In this document: positions 22,101 through 31,995 of the stretch, in pieces
Layout of the letters: each line of letters begins with the position of its first letter
How positions within the stretch are numbered: the first letter of the stretch is position 1
Assembly: GCA_015179125.1 (NCBI GenBank)
Contig: WHVA01000027.1
Location: 186,001-250,000, forward strand
DNA length: 64,000 nucleotides
Direction: 5' to 3'
Source: Gautieria morchelliformis
Taxonomy: Eukaryota; Basidiomycota; Agaricomycetes; Gomphales; Gomphaceae
Program-made: the position numbers and the translations under genes
The notes under the pieces: generated by a model
What the model was told of the DNA's origin: nothing
The model's database searches: none
The model's input: the letters and a program-made list of their open reading frames with translations, nothing else

Positions 22101-23422
22101 AGTCGATATAAGCCATTGACTTTCGGTGCTTGCATCAATACTTTTCCAGCAGCATTAGATATTGTGCATTTCTGGCCACCGAGTCGAATGTCGTAGCCAG
22201 CATCATCGCACCGACCGATCGAGACGAGGGTAGCAGCAATTTTGGGTGCATAGTATGTATCTTGCAACGTGACTTCTACTGTTCTATCTCCAACCTTATT
22301 GGATAATACAAGCAGTCCTGAGCCAAAGGCATCAAAGGTACCTTTGTTGGCTGCTCGGATAGTCCTCGGCTGTGAGAATTGACAGTAGTTCCTCAATAAA
22401 TTTTTGTGAGGAGTCATATGCGATGTCGTTCCGGTGTCGAGTATGACTATAACTCCTGAGGATGTGCTCAAATTGAAATTAGAGCACTCGTCAAAATTGG
22501 TGAAGGCAAGATGCCCATCACCACTTTCCTCAGAAGTAGACTCTTCTTCGGCAACATTCGCTTTTGCTTTACCCTTCTTCTTCTTCTTGCCTTTGGCTTT
22601 CTTCTTCTGACGTGGTCCTTGACCTTCTTTACCACCTCCTTTAGCCCAGCAATTTTCGATGGAATGTCCAGGCTTTTTGCAGTTGGTGCATACATGCGCC
22701 TTCTGCCCCTTCTGGTCCTTCTTAGTAGATGAACCAATAAACACCTGCTCTTCTTGCGGGAGTGTTTTCTTCCTGTCATACTGAGCCTTTAGTACCCTAA
22801 TAATATTATCAGGGACCAATGGCATCCCGCATTCTTCAAGCGAAGTGGTAAGGGCGTTCATGACTGCCTCATAGGATGGTGGAAGTGATGCAAGGATGAT
22901 GTCCATGAATTCTTCTTCGGAAACTCTAGCTCCCATCTCATTAAGACGAGCATATAGGTCTTGGGCCTTGTCCAAGTGATCTCTCAAGTCTCCATCCTCA
23001 GGACATCTCATACTGCGGAGTTGTCTCTGCAGGCTGGTGAGGACCATCTTGGGCTTTTTGGTCATTTCATTGACCAGTGCATCCCAAGTCTCTTTTGCTG
23101 TCTTCTGCTTCTGTAGCATCAGGGCTAATGACTCTGACACTGAGACGATGATTTGGGTCTTGGCTTGTCCTTCTCTAGCAAGGTATCTCTCCAGCTTCTC
23201 CTCGGCCTTATCCATCTGAGTTTCCTCAGCTTCTGTTAGAATATGGCCTGGGGGCATGACTGGAGGATCAGGAGGTCGAGTGACTCTCCCTTCTACATGC
23301 TTGAGCAAATTTTTGGACTCGAAATAGCTGATGAGAGTGGCTCGCCACAATGGCCAATTACTTCCATCAGTAGCAAGCTTCTCAACACCCAATAGCTTCT
23401 CAGAAGTGTCTCCGGGGCCCAT
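19178..23422 (-). CDS. Copia-1 Gag-Pol polyprotein
   Basis: 1414 residues from ATG 23422, the first ATG after the LTR; it lies inside the primer binding site. Gag of the UBN2 type (1-280) ends with the zinc knuckle CTNCKKPGHSIENC. The protease active site is ILDTGTTSHM. Integrase has HQKMGH..CDACIQAK, then YSDVWGPA, SDRGGEYMS and PESNGVAERLNRTL (D,D,E). The RT region has KSRMVAQGFTQKFGVDY, YGLKQSGREWYKRL and AVDDLTIT, where most Copia elements have YVDD. RNase H has YSDADWGS and SSTEAEFVAL. The frame ends 13 bases before the 3' LTR. Gag forms particles, and Pol makes and integrates the cDNA. No frameshift separates gag from pol. It appears intact. Confidence 0.96.
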   Translation of the reverse strand: MGPGDTSEKLLGVEKLATDGSNWPLWRATLISYFESKNLLKHVEGRVTRPPDPPVMPPGHILTEAEETQMDKAEEKLERYLAREGQAKTQIIVSVSESLALMLQKQKTAKETWDALVNEMTKKPKMVLTSLQRQLRSMRCPEDGDLRDHLDKAQDLYARLNEMGARVSEEEFMDIILASLPPSYEAVMNALTTSLEECGMPLVPDNIIRVLKAQYDRKKTLPQEEQVFIGSSTKKDQKGQKAHVCTNCKKPGHSIENCWAKGGGKEGQGPRQKKKAKGKKKKKGKAKANVAEEESTSEESGDGHLAFTNFDECSNFNLSTSSGVIVILDTGTTSHMTPHKNLLRNYCQFSQPRTIRAANKGTFDAFGSGLLVLSNKVGDRTVEVTLQDTYYAPKIAATLVSIGRCDDAGYDIRLGGQKCTISNAAGKVLMQAPKVNGLYRLDLQSPSAQAHMCLSAMEIHQKMGHISQKSLQHLLNHGMILGIELSSTGDRIVCDACIQAKIARKPLPREPRDRTSKFGDRIYSDVWGPARHLTIDKKSYYVSFIDDYSRESVIYLMANKSEAFSKYKLYEALMLRQRNVHIKALVSDRGGEYMSSEFEQHLAKQGTKHQLTVHDTPESNGVAERLNRTLTERTRAMLLESGLPKILWGYAIQHANYLRNRTHTRALPDKTPYEMIHHEKPNLKDIHAWGTEIYVKVTQGDKLAARAKRARWIGISAQSHGHYVYWPDSHKVSVERNVVFDSEMKKGKVPIISIEESKLPTSKEEKKAIPASVPVPGRLVSEEAKIEEIDESAPEEYLEKLQPIQGVDDRPREAEPIRRSERIRQQQVQPAPSGPVTRSQTQRQTGAHMTTLAYEDVEDHEEVLFDQELSSEIDGISSYECAISAFLTDGQNNNKAPDLSQIEPSNADEALNNPIWKKSMDKEYEALIDKGVWERAKPPPGANIVGNKWVYLWKRNPEGKPIMPKSRMVAQGFTQKFGVDYDETYSPVARLSSLRIICAIAARNDWPIHQMDVDYAYLNATLPEPIYMKQPYGYESGDKGEVLLLKKALYGLKQSGREWYKRLSGEFHKLGFTTSATDGAVFYRRGGKGHVIIATAVDDLTITAENQSVLDEVKRDLAQVFSMKDLGEIHWLLNLKIERDWQKKTIAISQPAYIEKIIKKFNLEDAKTYATPLDPAVKLSKDQCPSTERGKKAMSKFPYRQAIGSLMWAAVATRPDIAFAVSLLSQFLENPGGTHWNAVKRVFKYLKGTKYYKLTLGRNQDGLMGYSDADWGSQSHRRSYSAYLFQIDGGTVSWSCQKQSIVALSSTEAEFVALTHAGKEALWMRHFISEIFQPLNRPIQVYSDNQSAIAITYGTQQHTRTKHFDIRLYFLRDIIKNQQAKLVYLPTEQMLADILTKGLPSPRVKILNEQIGIY

Positions 23423-23427
23423 AACCC
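23410..23427 (-). promoter_or_regulatory. Copia-1 primer binding site, half-tRNA-iMet type
   Basis: Directly after the 5' LTR (…CTACA) the element strand reads GGGTTATGGGCCCCGG. This pairs with an initiator-tRNA anticodon stem-loop (..GGGCCCATAACCC..) rather than with a tRNA 3' end. Internal priming on tRNA-iMet is known for Drosophila copia and yeast Ty5. The ATG of gag lies within it. Copia-2 has the same motif at 40111. Confidence 0.7.
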
Positions 23428-23925
23428 TGTAGAGGACAGGAATTATAGGCAGTAGGTATGGACTTGTTAATGAAAAGAATAGACTAGAAATCAATTCACT
23501 CTCTCAGTGAATTTAGTGGTCACTCTAAATATATTATACACTACCTAGAAATCAATTCACTACAGAGGATTTCTAGGTCAATAAATGCAAAGACTACTAG
23601 ACTAATTTACTTGCCTCTCTCAGTGAATTTAGTGGTCACTGAGAGAGGGGGAAATGTGTTCCACTGCGCATGTACTACTACCCGGCCCTTTAGCGCCCAA
23701 GAGCTCGCGCGTCGAAGTCATTTCAGACTCCGCTGGGTGCAGCCGCTTGTGAAAGTAGGAATAACAAGATGAAATAGAGAGATAAGGAATGAGTGGAAAA
23801 TTTCGAAAATAACCAGAGAAATGGATGCATAATACAAGAACAATGTGAGAAGAAATTGGAAGGCCACACAACAAATTGGATATATTATGCTTGATTTTGG
23901 TGCAGGAGCATAAATGCACCCAACA
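23428..23925 (-). repeat. Copia-1 5' LTR
   Basis: 498 bp, no difference from the 3' LTR noticed in reading. It must carry the element promoter. It includes an internal inverted pair, CTCTCAGTGA...TCACTGAGAG, near 23615-23645. Confidence 0.95.
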
Positions 23926-23930
23926 ATTGG

Positions 23931-25995
23931 AAGCTGGATACATTACACCTGATGGCAACTAGTCGGAAAGAGGGTGATATTCAGAAGGCGCTCGGTGGTT
24001 TGGTGTCACATGAAGTATCCATGGACGAGCATCTCATCAACAGTGACATCCAAGTGTATGTTTCCAGGAGACTTGTGGAGGATGTTGAGTTTAGGATGTG
24101 CTCAGCAGGTGAGAAGGAGATGGTGATGACTACCTTGATGCAGGGTGCACAAGGGATGTGAGTGGTCATTTACCTGTGTGTGAATGCTTTCTGACAGAAC
24201 AGCAAGGTTTCGATGGGTTGTCTGCCAACTGGATGCACTACAGAAATGCAAAACTCCTGCGGCACTTAAGAAAGCACTCACCCGTCTCCCAAAGACACTT
24301 AATGAGACATACGATCGAATTCTCATTGCTATTGATGAGGATGACAAGCAGGGTGCTCTGAGCCTGCTCAAATGGCTGGCTTTCTCTCTTGACACATTAT
24401 CTCTGGATCAAGCCGTGGACGTGATCGCTACAGATCCTGATGCAATAGATGAACCTCTGTTTGACCTGAGCCGGCGGCTTCGGGATCCACGAGACATCCT
24501 TACCATATGTTCAAGTCTTGTTACCATTACATTCCATGAGGACAGCAGCAATAAGGGCAATATCGACCACCATGATGACAGGGTTCTCTCAACCAAAGCA
24601 GGAGAGATCAGACTGGCACACTTTTCTGTGCGAGAATACCTGATCTCAGAACATCTTCGCACAAGCACAACTGCACTTTCATGTTACCATTTTAACGAAA
24701 AAATTGCACATGTATTCATTGCAAAGACATGTCTGGCATACCTGCTGCAATTTGACCAGGATAATGGTATGAACTCAAATACAGCCAGGTCCTATCCACT
24801 ATCTCAATATGCCGCATATAAATGGATGGACCATGCTGGGTGGGATCCAGCTGGTGACTGGGATGATCTACATGGGCTGATCATGACACTCTTGGAGCCC
24901 ACTAGTACTGTTTATGTCAACTGGGTATGGCTTTACTGCAAGAATGATCCACAGGCAAGATCTGGGATGACACCTCTTAACATTGCGGCCAAGACTGGGT
25001 TGGAACGAGCATGCCAATGTCTGGTGCAGAAAGGATCAGACATGAATGCACTTGGAGGATACTATGACACACCACTACAGCTGGCAGCATCACAGGGTCA
25101 TCATGCAATTGTCAGGTTACTCCTAGAGAAGGGTGCCAATGTGAATACACATGAAAGAGACTGTAGGAGTGGAGCACACTATGGGAGTGCACTGAAGGCA
25201 GCGGCATCAGGAGGTCATGATATGATTGTCCAGTTGCTGATAGAAAAGGGTGCGGATGTGAATGCTCATGGAGGTGTCTGTAGGGGTGCACTGCAGCTTG
25301 CAGCATCACATGGTCATGATACGACTGTCCTGTTGCTCCTGGAGAAGGGTGCGGACATGAATGCTCAGGGAGGACACTATGGGAGTGCACTGCAGGCAGC
25401 AGCATCAGAGGGTCATGATATGATTGTCCGGTTGCTCCTAGAGAAGGGAGCAGATGTGAATGCACATGGACGACGCTATGGGAGTCCACTGCAGGCAGCG
25501 GCATCACAGGGTTATGATACAATTGTCCGGTTGCTCCTAGAGAAGGGAGCAGACATGAATGCACAGGGAGCACACTATGGGAGTGTGCTGGAGGCGGCAG
25601 TGACAGAGGGTCATTATATGACTGTCCTGTTGCTCCTAGAGAAGGGTGCAGATGTGAATGCACAGGGAGGAGAGTATGGGAGTGTGCTGAATGCAGCGGC
25701 ATCACGGGGTCATGATATGATTATCCAGTTGCTCCTGAAGAAGGGCGCAGATGTGAATACTCAGGGAGGATACTATGGGAGTGCATTGCAGGCTGTGGCA
25801 TCACAGGGTCATCTTACAATTGTCAAGTTGCTCCTAGAGAAGGGCGCCAACATCAATGCCCAAGGAGGAGTGTATGGTGGTGCATTGCAGGCAGCAGTGG
25901 CGAATGGTCACGATGTGATTGCCTCGTTGCTGCTGGAGATGGCTGCAGTGGTCCCCAATGTACACCCATGTACAGGGTTGCCACAGTTGAAGTTG
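23931..25995 (+). CDS. NLR1 middle part: end of NACHT, helical region, 10 ankyrin repeats
   Basis: It resumes exactly in frame after the right ATTGG with KLDTLHLMATSRKEGDI, the sensor part of NACHT, matching KVHLLATSRTDHDI in NLR2. One intron (24158-24206) is followed by FRWVVCQLDALQKC, PKTLNETYDRIL and LLKWLAFSLDTLSLDQAVDV, then RLAHFSVREYLISEHL, typical of fungal NACHT proteins. Ten ankyrin units of about 33 residues start at 24967. Most have the form YGSALQAAASEGHDMIVRLL followed by LEKGADVNAQGG, and neighbouring units are very similar in DNA. The frame stays open to 26142, but an in-frame GT-AG intron (25996-26059, 64 nt) leads into a Tup1-like domain. An alternative donor in the same phase is at 25960. 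Confidence 0.85.
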
Positions 25996-26059
25996 GTGTG
26001 TTGCCAGCCCTGCACTAGATACCTTTCCACCATGTGCTCATTCCCCTCTCTGGTAACAG

Positions 26060-27850
26060 GGATCAGGATGGGTAGCCACTTTCAGCAAGCATGTCCCGCA
26101 ACGCCGAGTAGATGTGGATTTGGTCCATACACTGAAGCATGACCATCAATGGGGGTGAGTCACTATGGCTGAGTTGTTTTGGGGCTGTGGGTTTGGTTTT
26201 GGCTGTAACAACCTTGGATCTGATTCATCTCACTTCCATACTAACCTGCATCTTCCAGTGTTATGCGGTTCATCCACTTCTTGGCCGACAGGCGCTACCT
26301 CATGACTGTATCCCAACAGGTAGATACAACATTCCACACGGTCACCGGGAAAATGGCATGGTGAGTGATCACCTCATCTTTTGCTTTGTCTCCCCTGAAC
26401 CTCTCCCTTTCCTTCATCTCCCTGCACATTGATTACACTCCCAACAGTCTGCTCAGTGATGACACCGATCTCCACTTCCTTGACCTCAATAGCATGTGCT
26501 TTAGCCCCAACAGATGCTACCTCACGACAGGCAGTGATGATGACAAGATTAGGGTGTGTGTTCCCTCATGTCATGGGCTAACAGCCTTCATTTACCATTT
26601 GCCTACACCTTGATTGGCTCTAATTCCTGAAATATGTGCTCATCTATGGACAATGTGTTTTCTTTCACCTGCACATTTATCCCTTGCAACCCACACTCCC
26701 TTTGCCCCACATCACTCTCAGATGTGGGACACTGCGGCCAACCATATCCTCTCCCACTTCAAGGGTCATAAACAATATGTTTCCTCCCTTGATTTCTCAC
26801 GTGACGGCCAGCTCATCATTGCCAGCTCCCAGGACAACACTGTGTGCATCTGGAATATGGAGACCAGGCAGCACAGGAGACTGTCAATCACACTACCAGT
26901 GAACGTGCGTCTTATCATCACGTATTGTCATGCATGGTATGCTGATACACATCATCGTGCTTATGTGGGTGTTGATGCCTGGGTATGGTGTGTTTTGTGT
27001 TGGTTTTGGCTTGCATTATTTAGCTCAGTGCTGATGTATTCCCTGTCTCCATCTCTCCTGATGGGTCCCTCATTGCTGCAGGCTACCATGACACTATCAT
27101 TCGCCTTTGGGATGTCCAAACAGGGCAACTCATTGAGTCCCTCATGGGTCACACTGAAAGTGTGTCCAGCATGGTGTTCACACCTAATGGAAAGGGCCTT
27201 GTCAGTGGGGGCTCAGGCGGGAGCTTGAAGTATTGGGATTTGGAGCCATGGCTAAGCAGTGCACAAAGAGGACTGTTGAAGCAGTCGTATGAAGTAGGTG
27301 AGGATGTGGGCTTGGCCACAGAGAAGAGTGGACAGAATGAAGGTATGTGTGTGTGTACAGTTGAGTTTATAGGCCATATGGTGAGTGGCTGCCTGTGTTT
27401 CCTTTTTCTTCCTTTGCTTGCTGTCAGGGTAAATCTTCACTCTTTGCGAACCATGATATTCATTAGTGTGGATGTAGGGTGTCGTGAGCTCCATCGCCGT
27501 GTCACCTGACAACCAATGGGTCGTATCCGGTTCAGATGACCAGAGTGTGCGGTTCTGGGACCTGCACACAGGGGAAGAACAGCTCATACTGCATGGACAC
27601 AGGCATGGTGGTACATCCCAGTGCATTTGTATCATGCATGTGTATGACTCATCTCTCATTGCCCAATGTGTGCATGTATGCGCGCACCTGTAGTTCTTTC
27701 TGTCGACCTGAGTCAGACCGGGGACATGCTGGCCACAAGCGACATGGACGGGCACGTGAATTTATGTGCGTGTTTATCACTCGTTTATACAAGACGCTCA
27801 TGTTGACGCTGATGGGTCGACTCACAGGGAGCTACACGACGCTACAATGA
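26060..27850 (+). CDS. Tup1-like WD40 beta-propeller, C-terminal part of NLR1
   Basis: Eight exons joined by GT-AG introns in one frame: 26060-26154, 26259-26360, 26448-26553, 26722-26898, 27024-27380, 27478-27610, 27694-27765, 27828-27850. The text follows the corepressor Tup1 from just before its propeller to its last residues: VDVDLVHTLKHD, VMRFIHFLADRRYL, LNSMCFSPNRCYLTTGSDDD, SLDFSRDGQLIIASSQDNTV with IWNMET, VSISPDGSLIAAGYHDTII with LWDVQTGQL, VFTPNGKGLVSGGSGGSL with KYWDLE, SSIAVSPDNQWVVSGSDDQS with VRFWD, VDLSQTGDMLAT and a final WSYTTL. The Tup1 N-terminal tetramerisation domain and Q-rich linker are absent; ankyrin repeats precede it instead. It is clearly diverged but keeps its splice sites. 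It could also be a separate truncated TUP1 paralogue, since no start codon of its own was identified. Confidence 0.75.
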
Positions 27851-29530
27851 AGGCGCTGGAAAACATATAAACTTGAGCAATAATAGTGGATGTTTTTGTC
27901 GTATACTCGTATACTGTATTAGCACGAGCCGATCACACATAATAATCACAAAATAAGTTTTACATAAACCCCCCCAAAAATTTGGCCGTACCGCAAAGTC
28001 CGCAATGATTGCATTTGCGCTATGAAGGAGAGAGAGAGAGCTTTGGGGCCGCAAATATCCATAAGTACTTATGGACCCTCGAAGTGCATCTAAATAGCCT
28101 CGGGCTTCCGGTCATTCATGTTTTTTTTTGTTGAGGTCAGATATGATGGTTACGGATGCCAGTCCATACCTTATGTCAATGTAACGGGTCACGGTACAGT
28201 ACGGTATTAATACGGTGTCCCTACCCAGAGGACACTTGAGGAGATCATGAGTTGTTTAATTTTTACGATATAACAGAGGATTTTTTTTTTTTGGAGTGAC
28301 AATGATTCATAAGCCTTTTTCTTTATGCATCCGGCTAATACAAAACGACCGTCGACCGCATCCTAGGGTCAAGTCACTTGCCGTCGTTGAACTCCTCCAG
28401 CTATCAAAGCGCACAATAAGCTAGTCCTGCCTACTAGCTCCCGACCAATCTGCATCCCTAGACAGCTAGTAATCATAACGGTCTGAGCTTCACGAAGAGG
28501 GATATACCTTTCCACGGTATATTCATTGTGAATATTTTCCCTGTTGGGTACCCAACACCCATACGCTCTCTGATATTATCAGTAAACTTGGGCTGTACCT
28601 CTGCCAGTAGCTTCGGACGGACTGTACCTGTGTCGCGTTGGCCATTATAGCGTTCAGGAACGTCTGCTAGGCGACAAGTACCTGGTGTCAACAATCGAAT
28701 CGTCCTGGCGATATCCATCCATCATGACGTAAATGCCGAATTTTCATCATACTCATAATGCCTGCTACATAGCCTGCCTCGTCTCAGGCTTGCTGCCGCC
28801 ATACGAGTGCTTCATACTCTCACTCGAGATGCGATCTGGGACAGGCCGCGGGTCCGTAGCACTTGATTAAGGCATGGAGGGTTTGGCCGGAACCGTCCTC
28901 TTGATGTTGGTATATATCCAATTATAGGAGTCAATAGTTAGCTGAACTTTACAACCTAGGCTGGCGACGGAGCTCCCTATTTCGGCATGCACAGCGCTCA
29001 ACGAGAGCCCTGGTGCAGATATCGGTACCTGATTCAACATTTAGCTTCACAGAATATAGATTATCACATTCGGAGCCCCTTCACTGCTACCTTAAACACC
29101 CAACGTCGTCCAATTGACGGTGGGTGAGGGGAAACATGACAATCTATGGCTATTTGAAGCTTTGAGGTCCGTGGTCACTCAACAGCCATACAGTATGTAG
29201 TGGAGTAGGATCATCATTCGCAGTCTTGCCGCCATCCGACGGCTGCAAAGATAGTTTCGTACCTCCTCGTTGATGCGTTCTTACCGCAGAAAACCTCCTC
29301 CAATGTCTCGTGTTGCTGATTCCGCCTCTTTCAGGTTACTTTTGTTTCACGGTCCATCTTAAAAGGATCCAGACCTGGTCGGTTTTCCGAGCCCAGCAGA
29401 ACTTGAACATCGCCGAACGATGATGATCGATATTTAAAAGTAATTCTACATACAGAATACTACGAGTCGACATCCAACGCAATCCGGGACGACATAAACT
29501 CGGCCTCTAACACGTTTAACCTCGCTGGTC
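27851..29530. other. Intergenic, no supported gene
   Basis: It holds the NLR1 3' end and the esterase promoter. A poly-T/poly-A rich part lies at 28120-28320, with CGGTACAGTACGGTATTAATACGG near 28191-28214. An 81-codon frame at 28473-28718 (minus) has an ATG but no recognisable domain. Confidence 0.45.
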
Positions 29531-31995
29531 ATGCTGTACCGCGCATTCTCCCCCCTCCTGCTCTCTATCCTCGCCGCAGCGTCGTCCATTCATTTTAACC
29601 GACAGTCGAACCCTACTGTTGTCCTAAGCTACGGGACTTTCCAGGGCACTTCGACGCAAGGGATAGACAGCTACCTGGGCATACCCTTCGCACAAGCCGA
29701 GTAAGCAGATATAAGAGGAATAGTCAAGTCGATGTGCTTATTTTACTTTTTCTTGGAAACACAGACGTTTTGGGCTGCCCCAACCTCCGAACAACCTGAC
29801 GGGTGTGCAGCTGGCGCAAGCGTTTGGCCCAGAATGCCTCCAGCCGAACATCGTTTTTCCTAATGTTAATACCTCCATTTCTCCTACAGTCCTTGAGGCG
29901 GCTTCGCCGCGTACGACTCAGGGAGCCGCAATGTCCGAGGACTGCCTTTTCGTCAACGTCATCAAACCTTCTACAGAGCCTAATACTAAGCTTCCAGTGT
30001 TATTTGTAAGACCATTTTAGTCCCACCCCTGTTGATGCTAATGAGCCTCCAGTGGATATATGGCGGGGGATTCGAAATTGGAGACACAAGCACCAATAAC
30101 GGCTCAACGGTCGTGGCTCGTTCTATGGACCTGGGGGAGCCCATAATTTATGTATCAGCAAACTACCGCCTCAACGGTCAGTCGTTTCTTGGACATCAGA
30201 ATATCTTGCCCGCCTCACGCGGTATACAGCATTTGGCTTTCTAGGAGGTGAGAAGGTGAAAGCCGCAGGCGTAGGAAATTTAGGTCTCCGGGATCGTGAG
30301 GCACGTGTTCCTGGATCGTATCAACACTAAACGATCGACAGAGCGATTCGCTATGCAATGGGTGCAAGATAATATTGCGCTCTTTGGAGGCGACCCGAGT
30401 CGGGTGACTATGTATGTCTTGGGTGGCTATTCTCGCATGCCCTGCACACTCACGTGGGAGAGATTAGATGGGGGCAATCGGCAGGCGCAGTCAGTGTCGG
30501 GCTTCATCTCATCGTCAACTCTGGCAACCCGGGGGGGTTATTCCACGGGGCGTTTATGGTCGGTCGTTATTTTATGTGTCGGATTGTCCAAAATGTCACG
30601 CTTTCCACCTGTAGGAATCGGGGATTCCCTTTCCTCTTGCAGACATCAGTGCGGGACAGCAGTATTACGACCAGCTTGTCGCGAGCACAAATTGCGCCTC
30701 TTCCCATGATACTTTAGCGTGCATGAAGACCGTGCCATCTAACAGCCTGCTGAATGCTGTTCAAGACATTCCGAACTATGCCTCGTTCCAGAGCCTCAAC
30801 GTGAGAGCATACAACCCCATTTCGGAAGTCAATCGTGTTAACCACCTCGTAGCTGGCCTGGAGACCTTATGTGGATGGTGTCCTCTTTACCGAGAGTCCC
30901 ATGGTCTCGATCTCGCAAGGCGCGTATGCTAGGGTATGTCGAGCCCCTTCGAGCACAATGCCGTGCTTACATGACGCTACTCAGGTGCCCTTGGTGGCAG
31001 GAAATGTCGACGATGAGGGAACGTGCGTACCCGCAATGTGTTAACGCCTATTTGCAGTTAAGCCATCGTGCAGGCTATTTTCTCTATCGAGTCTCAACCT
31101 GACGTGAGTCTTGCACGGCATCGTGCTGTACGGCAATTAACCATGAGCTCCCAGGACGGACGATGAGGCTGCGGACTATTTACATGTGCGTTGCGTTCCA
31201 TCGGTCGCATAGTAGAGCCCTAGTGATTGTTGCGGCATAGAGCAATTACCTCCCGACGGCCACCGATGCGCAGTTTCAAACCGTGTCCGATCTGTACCCC
31301 AGCGACCCGACACAAGTAAAGGCCTCTATAAAACCGTCGTTCTTTTGATACTGAACTATGCTTGCGCCGACAGGGAAGTCCATTTGACACAGGGCTTGCT
31401 TGCCAGCTGTCGTGAGTCCAGGCTGCACATTGCGATGGTGCCATCCCCCAACCGTCTACTCTAGGCCTGAATACAAACGCATCGCCGCCTTTACGGGTGA
31501 TTATTTATTACAGGCTCCCAGGTAAGGAGGCCATCGCGTCAGCGGCGTATGCGCTCGGCAGCTGAAATTTCTCAAGGCGTGCCCTTTTGCAAGTGGCGTC
31601 TACCACCCAGGATACGTGGTCATTCCGTATGTGTTTAAAATAGATTCTTTTCTGTATCCGCCTCATGTGACTCGGACATAGTGTACAAACGCGGCAAGAA
31701 TGCGTCGTGCCTCGGCGTGGAGCACGGCTCAGACGTCCCCGAGTTTTACGGGGGCCCGGGCGCGGACTTCCAGGGGACCGACGCGCTCGTCAACTTCGTC
31801 AACACGCTCGATCCCAATACCGGCGCGGTGAACGGCGGCCTGTCCACGCTTATTCCGTGGCCGAAGTACAGCACGGACGCGGACGCGCCGCCCATGCTGA
31901 CGTTTTTGGACCCGGGCGTGCTGGCTGTCACCAACGACACGTATCGGGCGGCGGGGATGCAGGCGTTTGCGGCGCTGTTTAGCTGCTATGTCTGA
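29531..31995 (+). CDS. Secreted type-B carboxylesterase/lipase
   Basis: Sixteen exons: 29531-29700, 29765-30005, 30053-30176, 30230-30295, 30342-30411, 30468-30558, 30615-30800, 30853-30933, 30985-31022, 31074-31103, 31155-31185, 31241-31315, 31374-31411, 31465-31521, 31577-31626, 31682-31995. They sum to 1662 nt in one frame, 553 residues, the usual family length. A signal peptide (LYRAFSPLLLSILAAASS) directs secretion. Family blocks: LGIPFAQAERFGLPQP, SEDCLFVNV, WIYGGGFEIG (oxyanion hole), GNLGLRDQRFAMQWVQDNI, the nucleophile in WGQSAGAVS, the acid in NVDDEGTLFSL, and the His in EHGSDVPEFY. It should hydrolyse carboxylic esters or lipids outside the cell. It was assembled purely from splice signals. 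GC content rises sharply in the last exon. Confidence 0.9.

Larger units (their letters stand above)
18667..23925 (-). mobile_element. Copia-1, complete Ty1/Copia retrotransposon
   Basis: 5259 bp with two 498-bp LTRs (18667-19164 and 23428-23925) that look identical by eye. It is bounded by ATTGG duplications and carries one full-length gag-pol frame on the minus strand. All domains are open and in Copia order (protease, integrase, RT, RNase H). The clean LTR pair and intact frame imply a recent insertion. It lies antisense to NLR1. A related solo LTR is at 60076-60501. Confidence 0.97.
17073..27850 (+). pseudogene. NLR1: HeLo-like/NACHT/ankyrin/Tup1-type WD40 receptor, split by a Copia insertion
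   Basis: Whole locus. Exons: 17073-17103, 17168-17666, 17714-17949, 18014-18184, 18236-18260, 18318-18666 continuing at 23931-24157, 24207-25995, 26060-26154, 26259-26360, 26448-26553, 26722-26898, 27024-27380, 27478-27610, 27694-27765, 27828-27850. Apart from the Copia insertion the sum is 4392 nt in one frame, about 1463 residues. Domain order: helical HeLo-like start (1-175), coiled coil with Q-rich heptads (177-255), NACHT (about 312-600), helical bundle, ankyrin repeats (766-1105), Tup1-like seven-bladed WD40 (1110-1463). Fungal NLRs of this plan sense non-self and trigger cell death. The Copia element makes the present allele a probable null. The ankyrin-WD40 join rests on splice-signal reading only. 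Confidence 0.7.

Noticed and set aside
25112-25705. 197-codon minus-strand frame rich in HSH/LLPVHSH repeats
   Set aside because: Mirror image of the ankyrin-coding repeats of NLR1 on the opposite strand; its repeats come from theirs.
28473-28718. 81-codon minus-strand frame with an ATG
   Set aside because: No recognised motif, no splice partners, in an otherwise gene-free region.
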